Shown: in pieces, positions 29,401-36,655 of the stretch
How positions within the stretch are numbered: position 1 is the stretch's first letter
How the letters are laid out: each line of letters begins with the position of its first letter
Source of the DNA: an uncultured Dermabacter sp.
GTDB taxonomy: Bacteria; Actinomycetota; Actinomycetes; Actinomycetales; Dermabacteraceae
NCBI GenBank assembly: GCA_947252755.1
Contig: CAMXWV010000007.1
Span: 62,001 to 126,000, forward strand
Reading direction: 5' to 3'
Length of the DNA: 64,000 nt
Notes under the pieces: model-generated
The model's input: the letters and a program-made list of their open reading frames with translations, nothing else
Told to the model about the DNA's origin: nothing
Database searches by the model: none
Translations under genes and position numbers: made by a program

Positions 29401-29667
29401 TCAGCGGGTGTAGCGGATCGTCACTTCGCGGTAGCTGACCCGGACCCGTTCGCGCAGCTCGGCAGGTGCTTGGACCGGACGGCAGGATTCGCGCACCAGC
29501 GACTGGATGCGCAGCCACTGCTTCGCCTCCTCCGCGCAGTTTCCGCAGGCCGCAAGATGCGCCTCCAGCTCGCGGCGTTCCTGCGGGGTCAGGCCGGTGT
29601 TCAGCGCCTGCTCGATCCGTGCTCGAAGGCGAGCGCGCGCCGCATCGCTGTGCTCGGCCTGTGCCAT
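29401..29667 (-). CDS. rsrA: Anti-sigma factor of the RsrA (ZAS) type
   Basis: An 88-residue protein that probably holds the neighbouring sigma factor and releases it on thiol oxidation. The zinc-binding H37-x3-C41-x2-C44 (HLAACGNC) and the later conserved Cys in VRESC are present. The N-terminal Cys found in typical RsrA proteins is absent, so zinc coordination may differ. It lies 85 bases downstream of sigR in the same direction, the usual actinobacterial order. Confidence 0.83.
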   Translation of the reverse strand: MAQAEHSDAARARLRARIEQALNTGLTPQERRELEAHLAACGNCAEEAKQWLRIQSLVRESCRPVQAPAELRERVRVSYREVTIRYTR

Positions 29668-29752
29668 AGTCCGTCCCTCTGCTCTCGTCGTGATTCAGGG
29701 TGCCGGCTCGTCAGCCGGGATCTGATGGGTGCAACGCCGCGGTGGGCTGGTC

Positions 29753-30370
29753 TTATTCCGCATTGTTGAGGTACCCGCGATCCCGGGCGTAGTCCGCCAG
29801 CTGACGGCGCAGCTCCGCGCGGCCCCGGTGCAGCCGGGACATGACGGTGCCGATCGGGCAGTCCATGATCTCGGCGATCTCCTTGTAGGAGAAGCCCTCC
29901 ACGTCTGCAAGGTAGACGGCTTCGCGATAGTCCTCGCGCAGCGCGTTGAGCGCGTCCTGGATGTCGCCGTCGGGCAGCGCTTCGAGCGCCTCGGTCTCCG
30001 CTGAGCGTAGGCCCGTGCTCGAATGGGACTCCGCCTCATGCAGCTGCCAGTCTTCCACGCCGTCTCCGTAAGCCTCCTTGGGCCGCCGCTGTTTCGCGCG
30101 ATAGGTGGAGATAAAGGCGTTGTGCATGATCCGGTACAGCCATGCGCGCATATTGGTGCCGGGCTTGAAGGACTTCCGCGCGCGGAATGCTTTGGCAAAG
30201 GTGTCCTGAACAAGGTCTTCAGCGTCCTGCTGATGACGGGTGAGCCGCAGTGCACCGCCGTACAGGGAGTCGAGGTGGCTCATCGCCTCCTCAGCGAATG
30301 CCTCTGCCGCGGCGTGCTCGTCCGGGTCGGTGAGCTCTCCGTCAGCGGGTACAGAAGGCGCAGGAGTCAT
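29753..30370 (-). CDS. sigR: ECF sigma factor of the SigR/SigH (oxidative stress) type
   Basis: ECF sigma factor with region 2 (DAEDLVQDTFAKAFRARKSFKPGTNMRAWLYRIMHN, about 60-95) and region 4 (YREAVYLADVEGFSYKEIAEIMDCPIGTVMSRLHRGR, about 150-190), closely matching SigR of Streptomyces and SigH of mycobacteria. Expected regulon: thioredoxin, mycothiol and protein quality control genes. I take ATG 30370 (MTPAPSVPADG); the frame is open to 30403. Neither start has a clear ribosome site. Confidence 0.88.
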   Translation of the reverse strand: MTPAPSVPADGELTDPDEHAAAEAFAEEAMSHLDSLYGGALRLTRHQQDAEDLVQDTFAKAFRARKSFKPGTNMRAWLYRIMHNAFISTYRAKQRRPKEAYGDGVEDWQLHEAESHSSTGLRSAETEALEALPDGDIQDALNALREDYREAVYLADVEGFSYKEIAEIMDCPIGTVMSRLHRGRAELRRQLADYARDRGYLNNAE

Positions 30371-30427
30371 GTGCGTTAGGCTATCAAGTGACCGAGAAGA
30401 CACAGCTCAGAGAACCGCGAGGAACCC

Positions 30428-30988
30428 ATGTCTCTTGTACGCCGCATTGCCCGTCCGCTGCTTGCCGCACCTTTCATTGTGAACGGTGTGCGCACCGTTG
30501 TGCGCCCTGAGCGCGTTGTGGACGGACTCCCCGTTGCAATGGCTGATCTGGACAAGCAGGTTGCCAAGACTGCCATCCCCACCGACGCTGCCAATGTGCT
30601 GCGGATCAGCGGCGGTGTGGCCGCTGTGGCCGGTGCGGCGTTCGCCCTCAACCGGGCACCGCGCGTCTCAGCGCTCGCACTGGTGGCCACCAGCGCCCTC
30701 ACCCTTGGGGGCCGCCGCAAGATCTGGGAGCTCGAGGGCAAGGAGCGCTTTGAGGAGCTTGCTGCTGTGGCCACCGACCTGGGCCTGATCGGCGGTGTGC
30801 TGCTGGCCGCTGTGGACACGGACGGCAACCCCTCCCTGAAGTGGCGTGCCGGCCAGGCCGTGGAGCAGGTGCAGACCTACGCCGAGCGCAAGCAGAAGGA
30901 TCTGGCGAAGGTGAAGAAGGCAGCGGAGCGCTCCAAGGCCGCTCATGAGCTGGACAAGAAGATCGCGAAGAAGATCAACGCCATCTGA
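30428..30988 (+). CDS. DoxX-family membrane protein
   Basis: A 186-residue protein with about four hydrophobic segments in a DoxX-like pattern (RRIARPLLAAPFIVNGVRTVVRPE, NVLRISGGVAAVAGAAFAL, LALVATSALTLGG, LGLIGGVLLAAVDTDG). A lysine-rich helical tail follows (about 145-186, RKQKDLAKVKKAAERSKAAHELDKKIAKK). GAGGAA precedes the ATG. It is divergent from sigR with 57 bases between them, so a shared, thiol-stress-responsive control region is plausible. DoxX proteins have been linked to detoxification and thiol homeostasis. Confidence 0.8.
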   Translation: MSLVRRIARPLLAAPFIVNGVRTVVRPERVVDGLPVAMADLDKQVAKTAIPTDAANVLRISGGVAAVAGAAFALNRAPRVSALALVATSALTLGGRRKIWELEGKERFEELAAVATDLGLIGGVLLAAVDTDGNPSLKWRAGQAVEQVQTYAERKQKDLAKVKKAAERSKAAHELDKKIAKKINAI

Positions 30989-31014
30989 TTCATCCAAGGA
31001 GGAACGAACCCACC

Positions 31015-32325
31015 GTGAACCATGTGCAGTGGTCTGCCCCGCTCGCGGCAGGCCCGGTTGACGCCCACATCAACCTCCCCGGCTCCAAGTCTCTGACGAA
31101 CCGGTGGCTGGTGCTCGCGGCATTGGCCAGCACACCCACTCGGCTGTTCGGAGCGCTCGCTTCTCGCGATTCGCGGCTGATGATCGACGCGCTCACCCAG
31201 CTGGGGGCACGATTTGAGCCGGACGGTGAGGCGCTGCGGGTGCACCCGATCCCGAGGACCGGGGAGCCTGGGGCACAGACCGTGCACTGCGGACTCGCAG
31301 GCACGGTGATGCGGTTCGTTCCTCCGGTGGCGGCGCTGTTCCGCTCCCCCGTCCACTTCACCGGTGACGATTCGGCGCTGGTGCGCCCGATGGCACCGCT
31401 GCTGGACGGTCTGCGCCAGCAAGGGGTTGAGATCTCCTCGGCGAATGACCGCCTTCCGTTCACTGTTCACGGCCACGGCGCTCTCAGGGGCGGCACGGTG
31501 GTCATCGATGCTGGCGGCTCCAGTCAGTTCGTGTCCGGGCTGCTGCTGTCCGCGGTGCGCGGTGAGCAGCCGCTGCGGGTGCGGCACGTTGGGGCAGATC
31601 TGCCGTCACTGCCGCATATTGAGATGACCCTGTCGCTGCTGCGGCAGGTAGGCGTGGACGCCCGGCATGAAGAAGTCGACGGCGTCCACGAATGGGTGGT
31701 GCACCCCCAGGAGTTCTCCATCGGCGATGTGGTGATCGAACCGGACCTGTCGAATGCGGGCCCGTTCATCGCTGCCGCCATGGTCACAGGGGGCACCGTG
31801 TCCATTGCGAACTGGCCCGAGCACACCACCCAGCCCGGTGACGAGTTCATGACGATCATCCCCGCCATGGGCGGGAAGGCGGAGCGGGTGGACACCGATA
31901 TGGAGTTCACCGGACTCGGCCCGATCCGCGGCATCGATATCGACCTCAGCGCGGTCGGTGAGCTGACGCCCACCGTGGCCGCTCTTGCTGCGCTGGCGCA
32001 GTCTCCGTCGCATCTGCGGGGCATCAAGCATCTGCGCGGGCACGAAACCGACCGGGTTGCAGCGCTTGCCGCGGAGCTGACGAAGATCGGCTGCCAGGTG
32101 CAGGAGCATGAGGGTTCCCTGGAGATCACCCCCGGTGAGCTCACCGGCCAGGCGATGGAAACCTATGAGGATCACCGCATGGCCACCGCTGCCGCGATCA
32201 TCGGCCTGCGCGTGCCCGGTACGCGAGTGATCAACGTGGCGACCACCCAGAAGACGATGCCGGACTTCGTGGGCATGTGGCTGTCCATGCTGCATACCGA
32301 GAAGCCGGCCGGTGAGACCTGGTGA
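31015..32325 (+). CDS. aroA: 3-phosphoshikimate 1-carboxyvinyltransferase (EPSP synthase)
   Basis: Sixth step of the shikimate pathway, joining PEP to shikimate-3-phosphate. Motifs are LPGSKSLTNRWLVLAA, GLAGTVMRFVPP and DHRMATAAAIIGL; 436 residues is normal. GTG at 31015 has AAGGAGGA upstream. It overlaps rsgA by 4 bases, the order aroA-rsgA-hisN being standard in actinobacteria. Confidence 0.95.
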   Translation: MNHVQWSAPLAAGPVDAHINLPGSKSLTNRWLVLAALASTPTRLFGALASRDSRLMIDALTQLGARFEPDGEALRVHPIPRTGEPGAQTVHCGLAGTVMRFVPPVAALFRSPVHFTGDDSALVRPMAPLLDGLRQQGVEISSANDRLPFTVHGHGALRGGTVVIDAGGSSQFVSGLLLSAVRGEQPLRVRHVGADLPSLPHIEMTLSLLRQVGVDARHEEVDGVHEWVVHPQEFSIGDVVIEPDLSNAGPFIAAAMVTGGTVSIANWPEHTTQPGDEFMTIIPAMGGKAERVDTDMEFTGLGPIRGIDIDLSAVGELTPTVAALAALAQSPSHLRGIKHLRGHETDRVAALAAELTKIGCQVQEHEGSLEITPGELTGQAMETYEDHRMATAAAIIGLRVPGTRVINVATTQKTMPDFVGMWLSMLHTEKPAGETW

Positions 32326-33374
32326 GTGCGCGCCGCCGTTCGCGCAGTGATTTCGACGAATCGGATGTGCGTATCCGCCCGTCCAAGCGCGGCTCCCGTC
32401 CCCGCACGAAGGAGAGGCCCGACTTCTCCCATGCGGAGCGGGCGCGGGTGGTGGCGGTGGATCGTGGCCGCTGGCGCACCATCATCGATGCGGGCGGCCC
32501 CGATCAGCGGGCTGTCACGGCGGTGCGTGCTCGCGCGCTCGGCCGCACCCCGATTGTGCCCGGTGACGTGGTGGGCCTGACCGGGGACACTTCAGGTGAG
32601 AAGGACACGCTTGCGCGGATCGTCACCGTGGATGAGCGCAGCTCTTTCCTGCGCCGCAGCGCTGACGATGATGACGCCACCGAACGCCCGCTGGCGGCCA
32701 ACGCCACCATGATGGTGATCGTGACCGCGCTGGCGAATCCGGAGCCGCGCGGCGGCATGATCGACCGCTGCCTGGTGGCGGCGTATATCGCCGGCATCAC
32801 CCCACTGCTGTGTCTGACGAAAGCGGACCTGAAGGACCCGGCGGAGTTTCTGGACACCTATGCGCCGCTCGGGGTTCAGCATGTGGTCACCCAGACCCGC
32901 GCGGACGGTTCGATTGAGGGGCTGAACGGCCTCATGGACCATGTGGATGGGCAGACCAGTGTTCTGATCGGCCATTCGGGTGTGGGCAAATCCACGCTCA
33001 TCAACCAGCTCGTGCCGGGTGCCAACCGTGCAACCGGTGTGGTCAATGACGTGACTGGGCGGGGCCGGCACACGTCCTCTTCCGCACTTGCTCTGCCGCT
33101 GCCCGGTGGGCATGGGTGGGTGATCGATACGCCCGGTGTGCGCTCCTTCGGGCTTGGTCATGTGGATCCGGAGGACCTGATCCGAGCGTTTGCGGATCTG
33201 AATCCGCTGGCGGAGAGCTGCCCGCGCGGCTGCACGCATGAGGTCGACGCGCCCGACTGCGCCCTGGATGCTCAGGTGGCCGGCGGTGACGCGGGCCCAG
33301 CGGGTCCGTCACGGCTCGCCTCGTTCCGCCGGCTCAACGCTGCGCTGAGGAAAAACGACCCCTGGGACCTGTAG
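32322..33374 (+). CDS. rsgA: Ribosome small-subunit-dependent GTPase A
   Basis: Circularly permuted GTPase that checks late 30S maturation. An OB-fold N-domain (to about 110) is preceded by a basic tail. G4 (LTKAD) precedes G1 (GHSGVGKSTLIN) and G3 (DTPGVRSFGL), and a C-terminal zinc knuckle is present (ESCPRGCTHEVDAPDC). Length is 350. GTG at 32322 overlaps the aroA stop (GTGA). Confidence 0.94.
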   Translation: MSARRRSRSDFDESDVRIRPSKRGSRPRTKERPDFSHAERARVVAVDRGRWRTIIDAGGPDQRAVTAVRARALGRTPIVPGDVVGLTGDTSGEKDTLARIVTVDERSSFLRRSADDDDATERPLAANATMMVIVTALANPEPRGGMIDRCLVAAYIAGITPLLCLTKADLKDPAEFLDTYAPLGVQHVVTQTRADGSIEGLNGLMDHVDGQTSVLIGHSGVGKSTLINQLVPGANRATGVVNDVTGRGRHTSSSALALPLPGGHGWVIDTPGVRSFGLGHVDPEDLIRAFADLNPLAESCPRGCTHEVDAPDCALDAQVAGGDAGPAGPSRLASFRRLNAALRKNDPWDL

Positions 33375-33391
33375 TGACCTACAGTGTGGGC

Positions 33392-34180
33392 ATGAACTCT
33401 CTCTCCGATGATCTCCGCTTGGCCCATGTTCTCGCTGATGCGGTGGACCAGAAGACCATGTCCCGCTTCAAAGCCCAGGACCTGCATGTTGAGGCGAAGC
33501 CGGACATGAGCGAAGTGACGGATGCGGACAAGGCTGCGGAGGAGATCATCCGCGCTCAGCTGTCACGTGTCCGCTCCCGTGACGAGGTGCTCGGCGAGGA
33601 GTTCGGCAGCACCGGCAGCGGGGCGCGCCAGTGGGTGATCGATCCGATCGACGGCACCTCGAATTTCGTGCGGGGCGTGCCGGTGTGGGCCACCCTGATC
33701 GGCCTGGCGGTCGATGGCGAGGTGCAGGTGGGCGTGGTGTCTGCTCCGGCGCTGAATCGGCGTTGGTGGGCTGCGAAGGGCTCCGGTGCCTACACGGGGC
33801 CGAGGCTGTCCAGTGCGCAGCGTCTGCAGGTGTCGAGCGTGGATGCGATCGAGAACGCGTCGCTCTCCTACTCTGACCTCGCCTACTGGGCGAAGCGGGG
33901 CCGCCTGCGAGAGTTCCTCAACCTCATGCAGCGATTCTGGCGCACCCGCGCCTACGGTGATTTCTGGTCCTACATGCTGGTGGCCGAGGGCGCAGTGGAT
34001 GCGGCGAGCGAACCTGAGCTGAACCCGTGGGATATGGCAGCGGTGGCGCCGATCGTCACGGAGGCCGGCGGCCGCTTCACCAGCATCGAGGGTGAAGAGG
34101 GGCCCTTCTCCGGCAGTGCTCTGGCCACGAACGGGCGGCTGCACGAGGCGATGCTGGAGGCTCTCGTACCGGAGAGCTGA
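33392..34180 (+). CDS. hisN: Histidinol-phosphatase, inositol monophosphatase family (HisN)
   Basis: Mg2+-dependent phosphatase of the IMPase fold. Metal ligands are in GEEFG, DPIDGTSNFVRG (the NFVRG variant is typical of actinobacterial HisN) and PWDMAAVAPIVTEAGG. It probably supplies the histidine pathway step from histidinol phosphate to histidinol. ATG 33392 gives 262 residues. An in-frame GTG at 33374, abutting the rsgA stop, is an alternative; neither has a strong ribosome site. Confidence 0.86.
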   Translation: MNSLSDDLRLAHVLADAVDQKTMSRFKAQDLHVEAKPDMSEVTDADKAAEEIIRAQLSRVRSRDEVLGEEFGSTGSGARQWVIDPIDGTSNFVRGVPVWATLIGLAVDGEVQVGVVSAPALNRRWWAAKGSGAYTGPRLSSAQRLQVSSVDAIENASLSYSDLAYWAKRGRLREFLNLMQRFWRTRAYGDFWSYMLVAEGAVDAASEPELNPWDMAAVAPIVTEAGGRFTSIEGEEGPFSGSALATNGRLHEAMLEALVPES

Positions 34181-34203
34181 GGCCGGCTGCCACGTTCGTC
34201 CCC

Positions 34204-34231
34204 GTGGACTCCCACGGTGCGCAGGTAGACT
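34204..34231 (+). promoter_or_regulatory. Putative promoter of the phosphofructokinase gene
   Basis: GTGGAC (34204-34209), a 16-base spacer and TAGACT (34226-34231). It would start transcription about 60 bases before the ATG at 34299, in a leader containing a short hairpin built on GCGCAGG and CCTGCGC. Confidence 0.4.
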
Positions 34232-34298
34232 GGTCGGCGTCCAGTGACCAGCGCAGGCGGGCAGTGGGCCTAGCCCTGCGCGCAAGGGAAGGGAAACC

Positions 34299-35522
34299 AT
34301 GACCGTTAAGCGTGTTGCGCTTCTGACTGCGGGCGGATACGCCCCCTGCCTCTCCTCCGCCGTGGGCGGGCTGATCGAACGCTACAACGAGCTTGATCCG
34401 AGCATTGAGATCATCGCCTACAAGCACGGCTACTGGGGCCTTCTCTCCGGCGAGAAGATCGTGGTGGATGAGAAGACCCGCGACAAGGCGGGCCTGCTGC
34501 ACAATTACGGCGGCTCCCCGATCGGCAATTCCCGCGTGAAGCTCACCAATACCGCTGACCTGGTCAAGCGCGGCCTCATCAAGGAGGGCGAGAACGCCCT
34601 GGAGGTGGCTGCGAACAAGCTGAAGGCTGACGGCGTGGACGTGCTCCACACCATCGGCGGCGATGACACCAACACCACCGCTGCGGACCTGGCTCACTAC
34701 CTGCACTCCAACGGCTATGACCTGCACGTGGTGGGTCTGCCGAAGACGATCGACAATGACATCGTGCCGATCCGCCAGTCCCTGGGTGCTATGACCGCCG
34801 CCGAGCAGACCAGCATCTTCGCGCAGAACGTGATCGCTGAGCACGGTTCGAACCCGCGCATGCTGATCGTGCACGAGATCATGGGCCGCGCCTGCGGCTA
34901 CCTGACCGCGCAGGCCGCCGCCTACTACCAGGATTGGCATGCGAAGCAGGAATGGCTGCCCGAGATCGGCCACACTCCGGAGGGCTGGGATGTGCATGCC
35001 GTGTTCCTGCCGGAGCTGGCGCTTGACATCGACTCTGAGGCGAAGCGCCTGAAGAAGATCATGGATGAGGTGGGCAACGTCAACATCTTCCTCTCCGAAG
35101 GCGCCGGCATCCCCGAGATCGTGGCGGAGCTGGAGGCCAGTGGCGAAGAGGTGGAGCGGGACCCGTTCGGCCACGTCAAGATCGACACGATCAACCCTGG
35201 CCAGTGGTTCGCGAAGCAGTTCGCGGATAAGCTCGGTGCGGAGAAGGTCATGGTGCAGAAGTCCGGTTACTTTGCGCGCTCCGCGAAGGCTAACCCGGAG
35301 GATCTGCGCCTCATCAAGTCGATGACGGATCTCGCTGTGCAGGTGGCGCTTGAGGGCGGCTCCGGTGTGATCGGCCATGACGAGGACAACGGCAACCGCC
35401 TGCGCGCGATCGAGTTCTCCCGCATTGCCGGCCACAAGGAGTTCAACGTGGACCAGGACTGGTTCAAGGACGTGCTCAAGCGCACCGGACAGAAGCTGAA
35501 GAAGGCGTCCCCGAAGGACTGA
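34299..35522 (+). CDS. pfp: Diphosphate-dependent 6-phosphofructokinase
   Basis: Phosphofructokinase family enzyme of glycolysis. Two positions mark pyrophosphate use: GGDDTNT at 120-126 (ATP enzymes have GGDGS) and PKTIDND at 148-154 (ATP enzymes have PGTIDND). The reaction is reversible, so it can also serve gluconeogenesis. The sugar-phosphate motif MGRACGYL is present. Length is 407; GGGAAGGGAAACC precedes the ATG. No second phosphofructokinase is in the window. Confidence 0.87.
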   Translation: MTVKRVALLTAGGYAPCLSSAVGGLIERYNELDPSIEIIAYKHGYWGLLSGEKIVVDEKTRDKAGLLHNYGGSPIGNSRVKLTNTADLVKRGLIKEGENALEVAANKLKADGVDVLHTIGGDDTNTTAADLAHYLHSNGYDLHVVGLPKTIDNDIVPIRQSLGAMTAAEQTSIFAQNVIAEHGSNPRMLIVHEIMGRACGYLTAQAAAYYQDWHAKQEWLPEIGHTPEGWDVHAVFLPELALDIDSEAKRLKKIMDEVGNVNIFLSEGAGIPEIVAELEASGEEVERDPFGHVKIDTINPGQWFAKQFADKLGAEKVMVQKSGYFARSAKANPEDLRLIKSMTDLAVQVALEGGSGVIGHDEDNGNRLRAIEFSRIAGHKEFNVDQDWFKDVLKRTGQKLKKASPKD

Positions 35523-35544
35523 CCCCGTTTCGCCGTCACGCATC

Positions 35545-36363
35545 ATGGAGCTGATCCAGCTCATCGGGCGCGCCCTGTCACTGCGGTGGTGGGGCGCGCT
35601 CGCGTTCGCTCCGCATCCCACCTGGCGGCGGGTCCTGACCGTGCTGCGCACCTCTAGCTCCCCAGGCATTCCTCCTTGGCGGTGGGCGGTCGACGCATCC
35701 CCGCTGCGCGTGGATTCGCTTCCGGTGCAGGGACGGCTCGGGGACTGCTGGATTATCGCGCCGCTGCTGGCGATTGCGCTGCACTCCCCCGGCTTCATTG
35801 CCTCGGGCCTGCGCGAGCTGCCGGATGGGCGAGTGCAGGTGCGGCTGTTCGACCGCGGTGCACCGATCGCGGTCACCGTGGACCGCGCGATGCCGGTGCT
35901 GGAGAGCACTGGATCGTGGCCGGATGATCGCTGGCGGCTGGCGCGCACAAGCCACGGGCAGCCCGGCTGGGCGGGGGTGATCGAGAGCGCCGTGGCGCAG
36001 CGTCTGGCAGGCTCGTATCGCGGGATTGAACGGGGCCTGGCCACGTTCGGCATCCCGCTGCTGACCGGGATCCCGTCCCGGCTGTATCTGCTGCGCTTCC
36101 CATCGGCCGCGCGGATTCAGTCCCTGGTGGAAGCGGGGCATGTGGTGGTGGCGTCAACCCACCCGCTCAGTGGGCACGTGCTCATGGACAGCCAACCGCT
36201 CCCGGCTAACCATGTGATGGCTGTGGTGGGCGCTGAGGAGAAGACCGGTGACGTGTGGCTGCGCAATCCGTGGCGCCCGGAGCGGACCCTGCAGCTGAGC
36301 CGATCCCAGTTCCGGCTCGGCTTCCTGTCCATGGACGTCTCCGTGAGGCCTCTGCCCCGCTGA
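35545..36363 (+). CDS. Calpain-family (C2) cysteine protease-like protein
   Basis: A 272-residue protein with the calpain catalytic core. C68 is in VQGRLGDCWIIAPLLAIA (Gln62 as oxyanion residue), H223 in NHVMAVVGAEE, and N241 in VWLRNPWRPE. Between them the sequence PGWAGVIESAVAQRLAGSYRGIERG matches the family's W-x-x-x-[IL]-E-x-A ... GSY segment. No signal peptide, calcium-binding EF-hand or other domain is visible, so it appears to be a compact intracellular protease. It follows pfp by 22 bases with no clear ribosome site and ends at a strong terminator. Confidence 0.82.
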   Translation: MELIQLIGRALSLRWWGALAFAPHPTWRRVLTVLRTSSSPGIPPWRWAVDASPLRVDSLPVQGRLGDCWIIAPLLAIALHSPGFIASGLRELPDGRVQVRLFDRGAPIAVTVDRAMPVLESTGSWPDDRWRLARTSHGQPGWAGVIESAVAQRLAGSYRGIERGLATFGIPLLTGIPSRLYLLRFPSAARIQSLVEAGHVVVASTHPLSGHVLMDSQPLPANHVMAVVGAEEKTGDVWLRNPWRPERTLQLSRSQFRLGFLSMDVSVRPLPR

Positions 36364-36416
36364 TCGCACCTGATGCTCCAAGCTCCGAGCGCTCAACAAC
36401 GCCGGACATGAAGCAA

Positions 36417-36453
36417 CGGCCCCCATTCTGGATCAGTACCAGAATGGGGGCCG
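36417..36453 (+). terminator. Strong terminator after the calpain-like gene
   Basis: A perfect 15-base-pair stem (36417-36431 with 36439-36453), 7-base loop, followed by TTTTCTC. It also faces the convergent tRNA-fMet. Confidence 0.85.
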
Positions 36454-36460
36454 TTTTCTC

Positions 36461-36535
<75 letters not shown>

Positions 36536-36559
36536 GCGACACAGACCAATCTACGCAGC

Positions 36560-36583
36560 GCCCGGCGGGGAGTCCAGCCGGGC
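36560..36583 (-). terminator. Possible weak terminator between the UPF0182 gene and tRNA-fMet
   Basis: A 7-base-pair GC stem (36560-36566 with 36577-36583), 10-base loop, no T-run. It lies about 70 bases beyond the stop of the minus-strand UPF0182 gene. It could also be part of the tRNA promoter region. Confidence 0.3.
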
Positions 36584-36655
36584 ACTGCAAAACGTGAGGT
36601 AGGAGACGTTCACCCCGTGCGGAAGCCTCAGCAGACCGGCCGCATGAACGGCCGC

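Noticed and set aside
34077..36053. 658-residue open frame antisense to pfp and the calpain-like gene
   Set aside because: It spans three sense genes, has no recognisable domain and follows codon-bias shadow composition.
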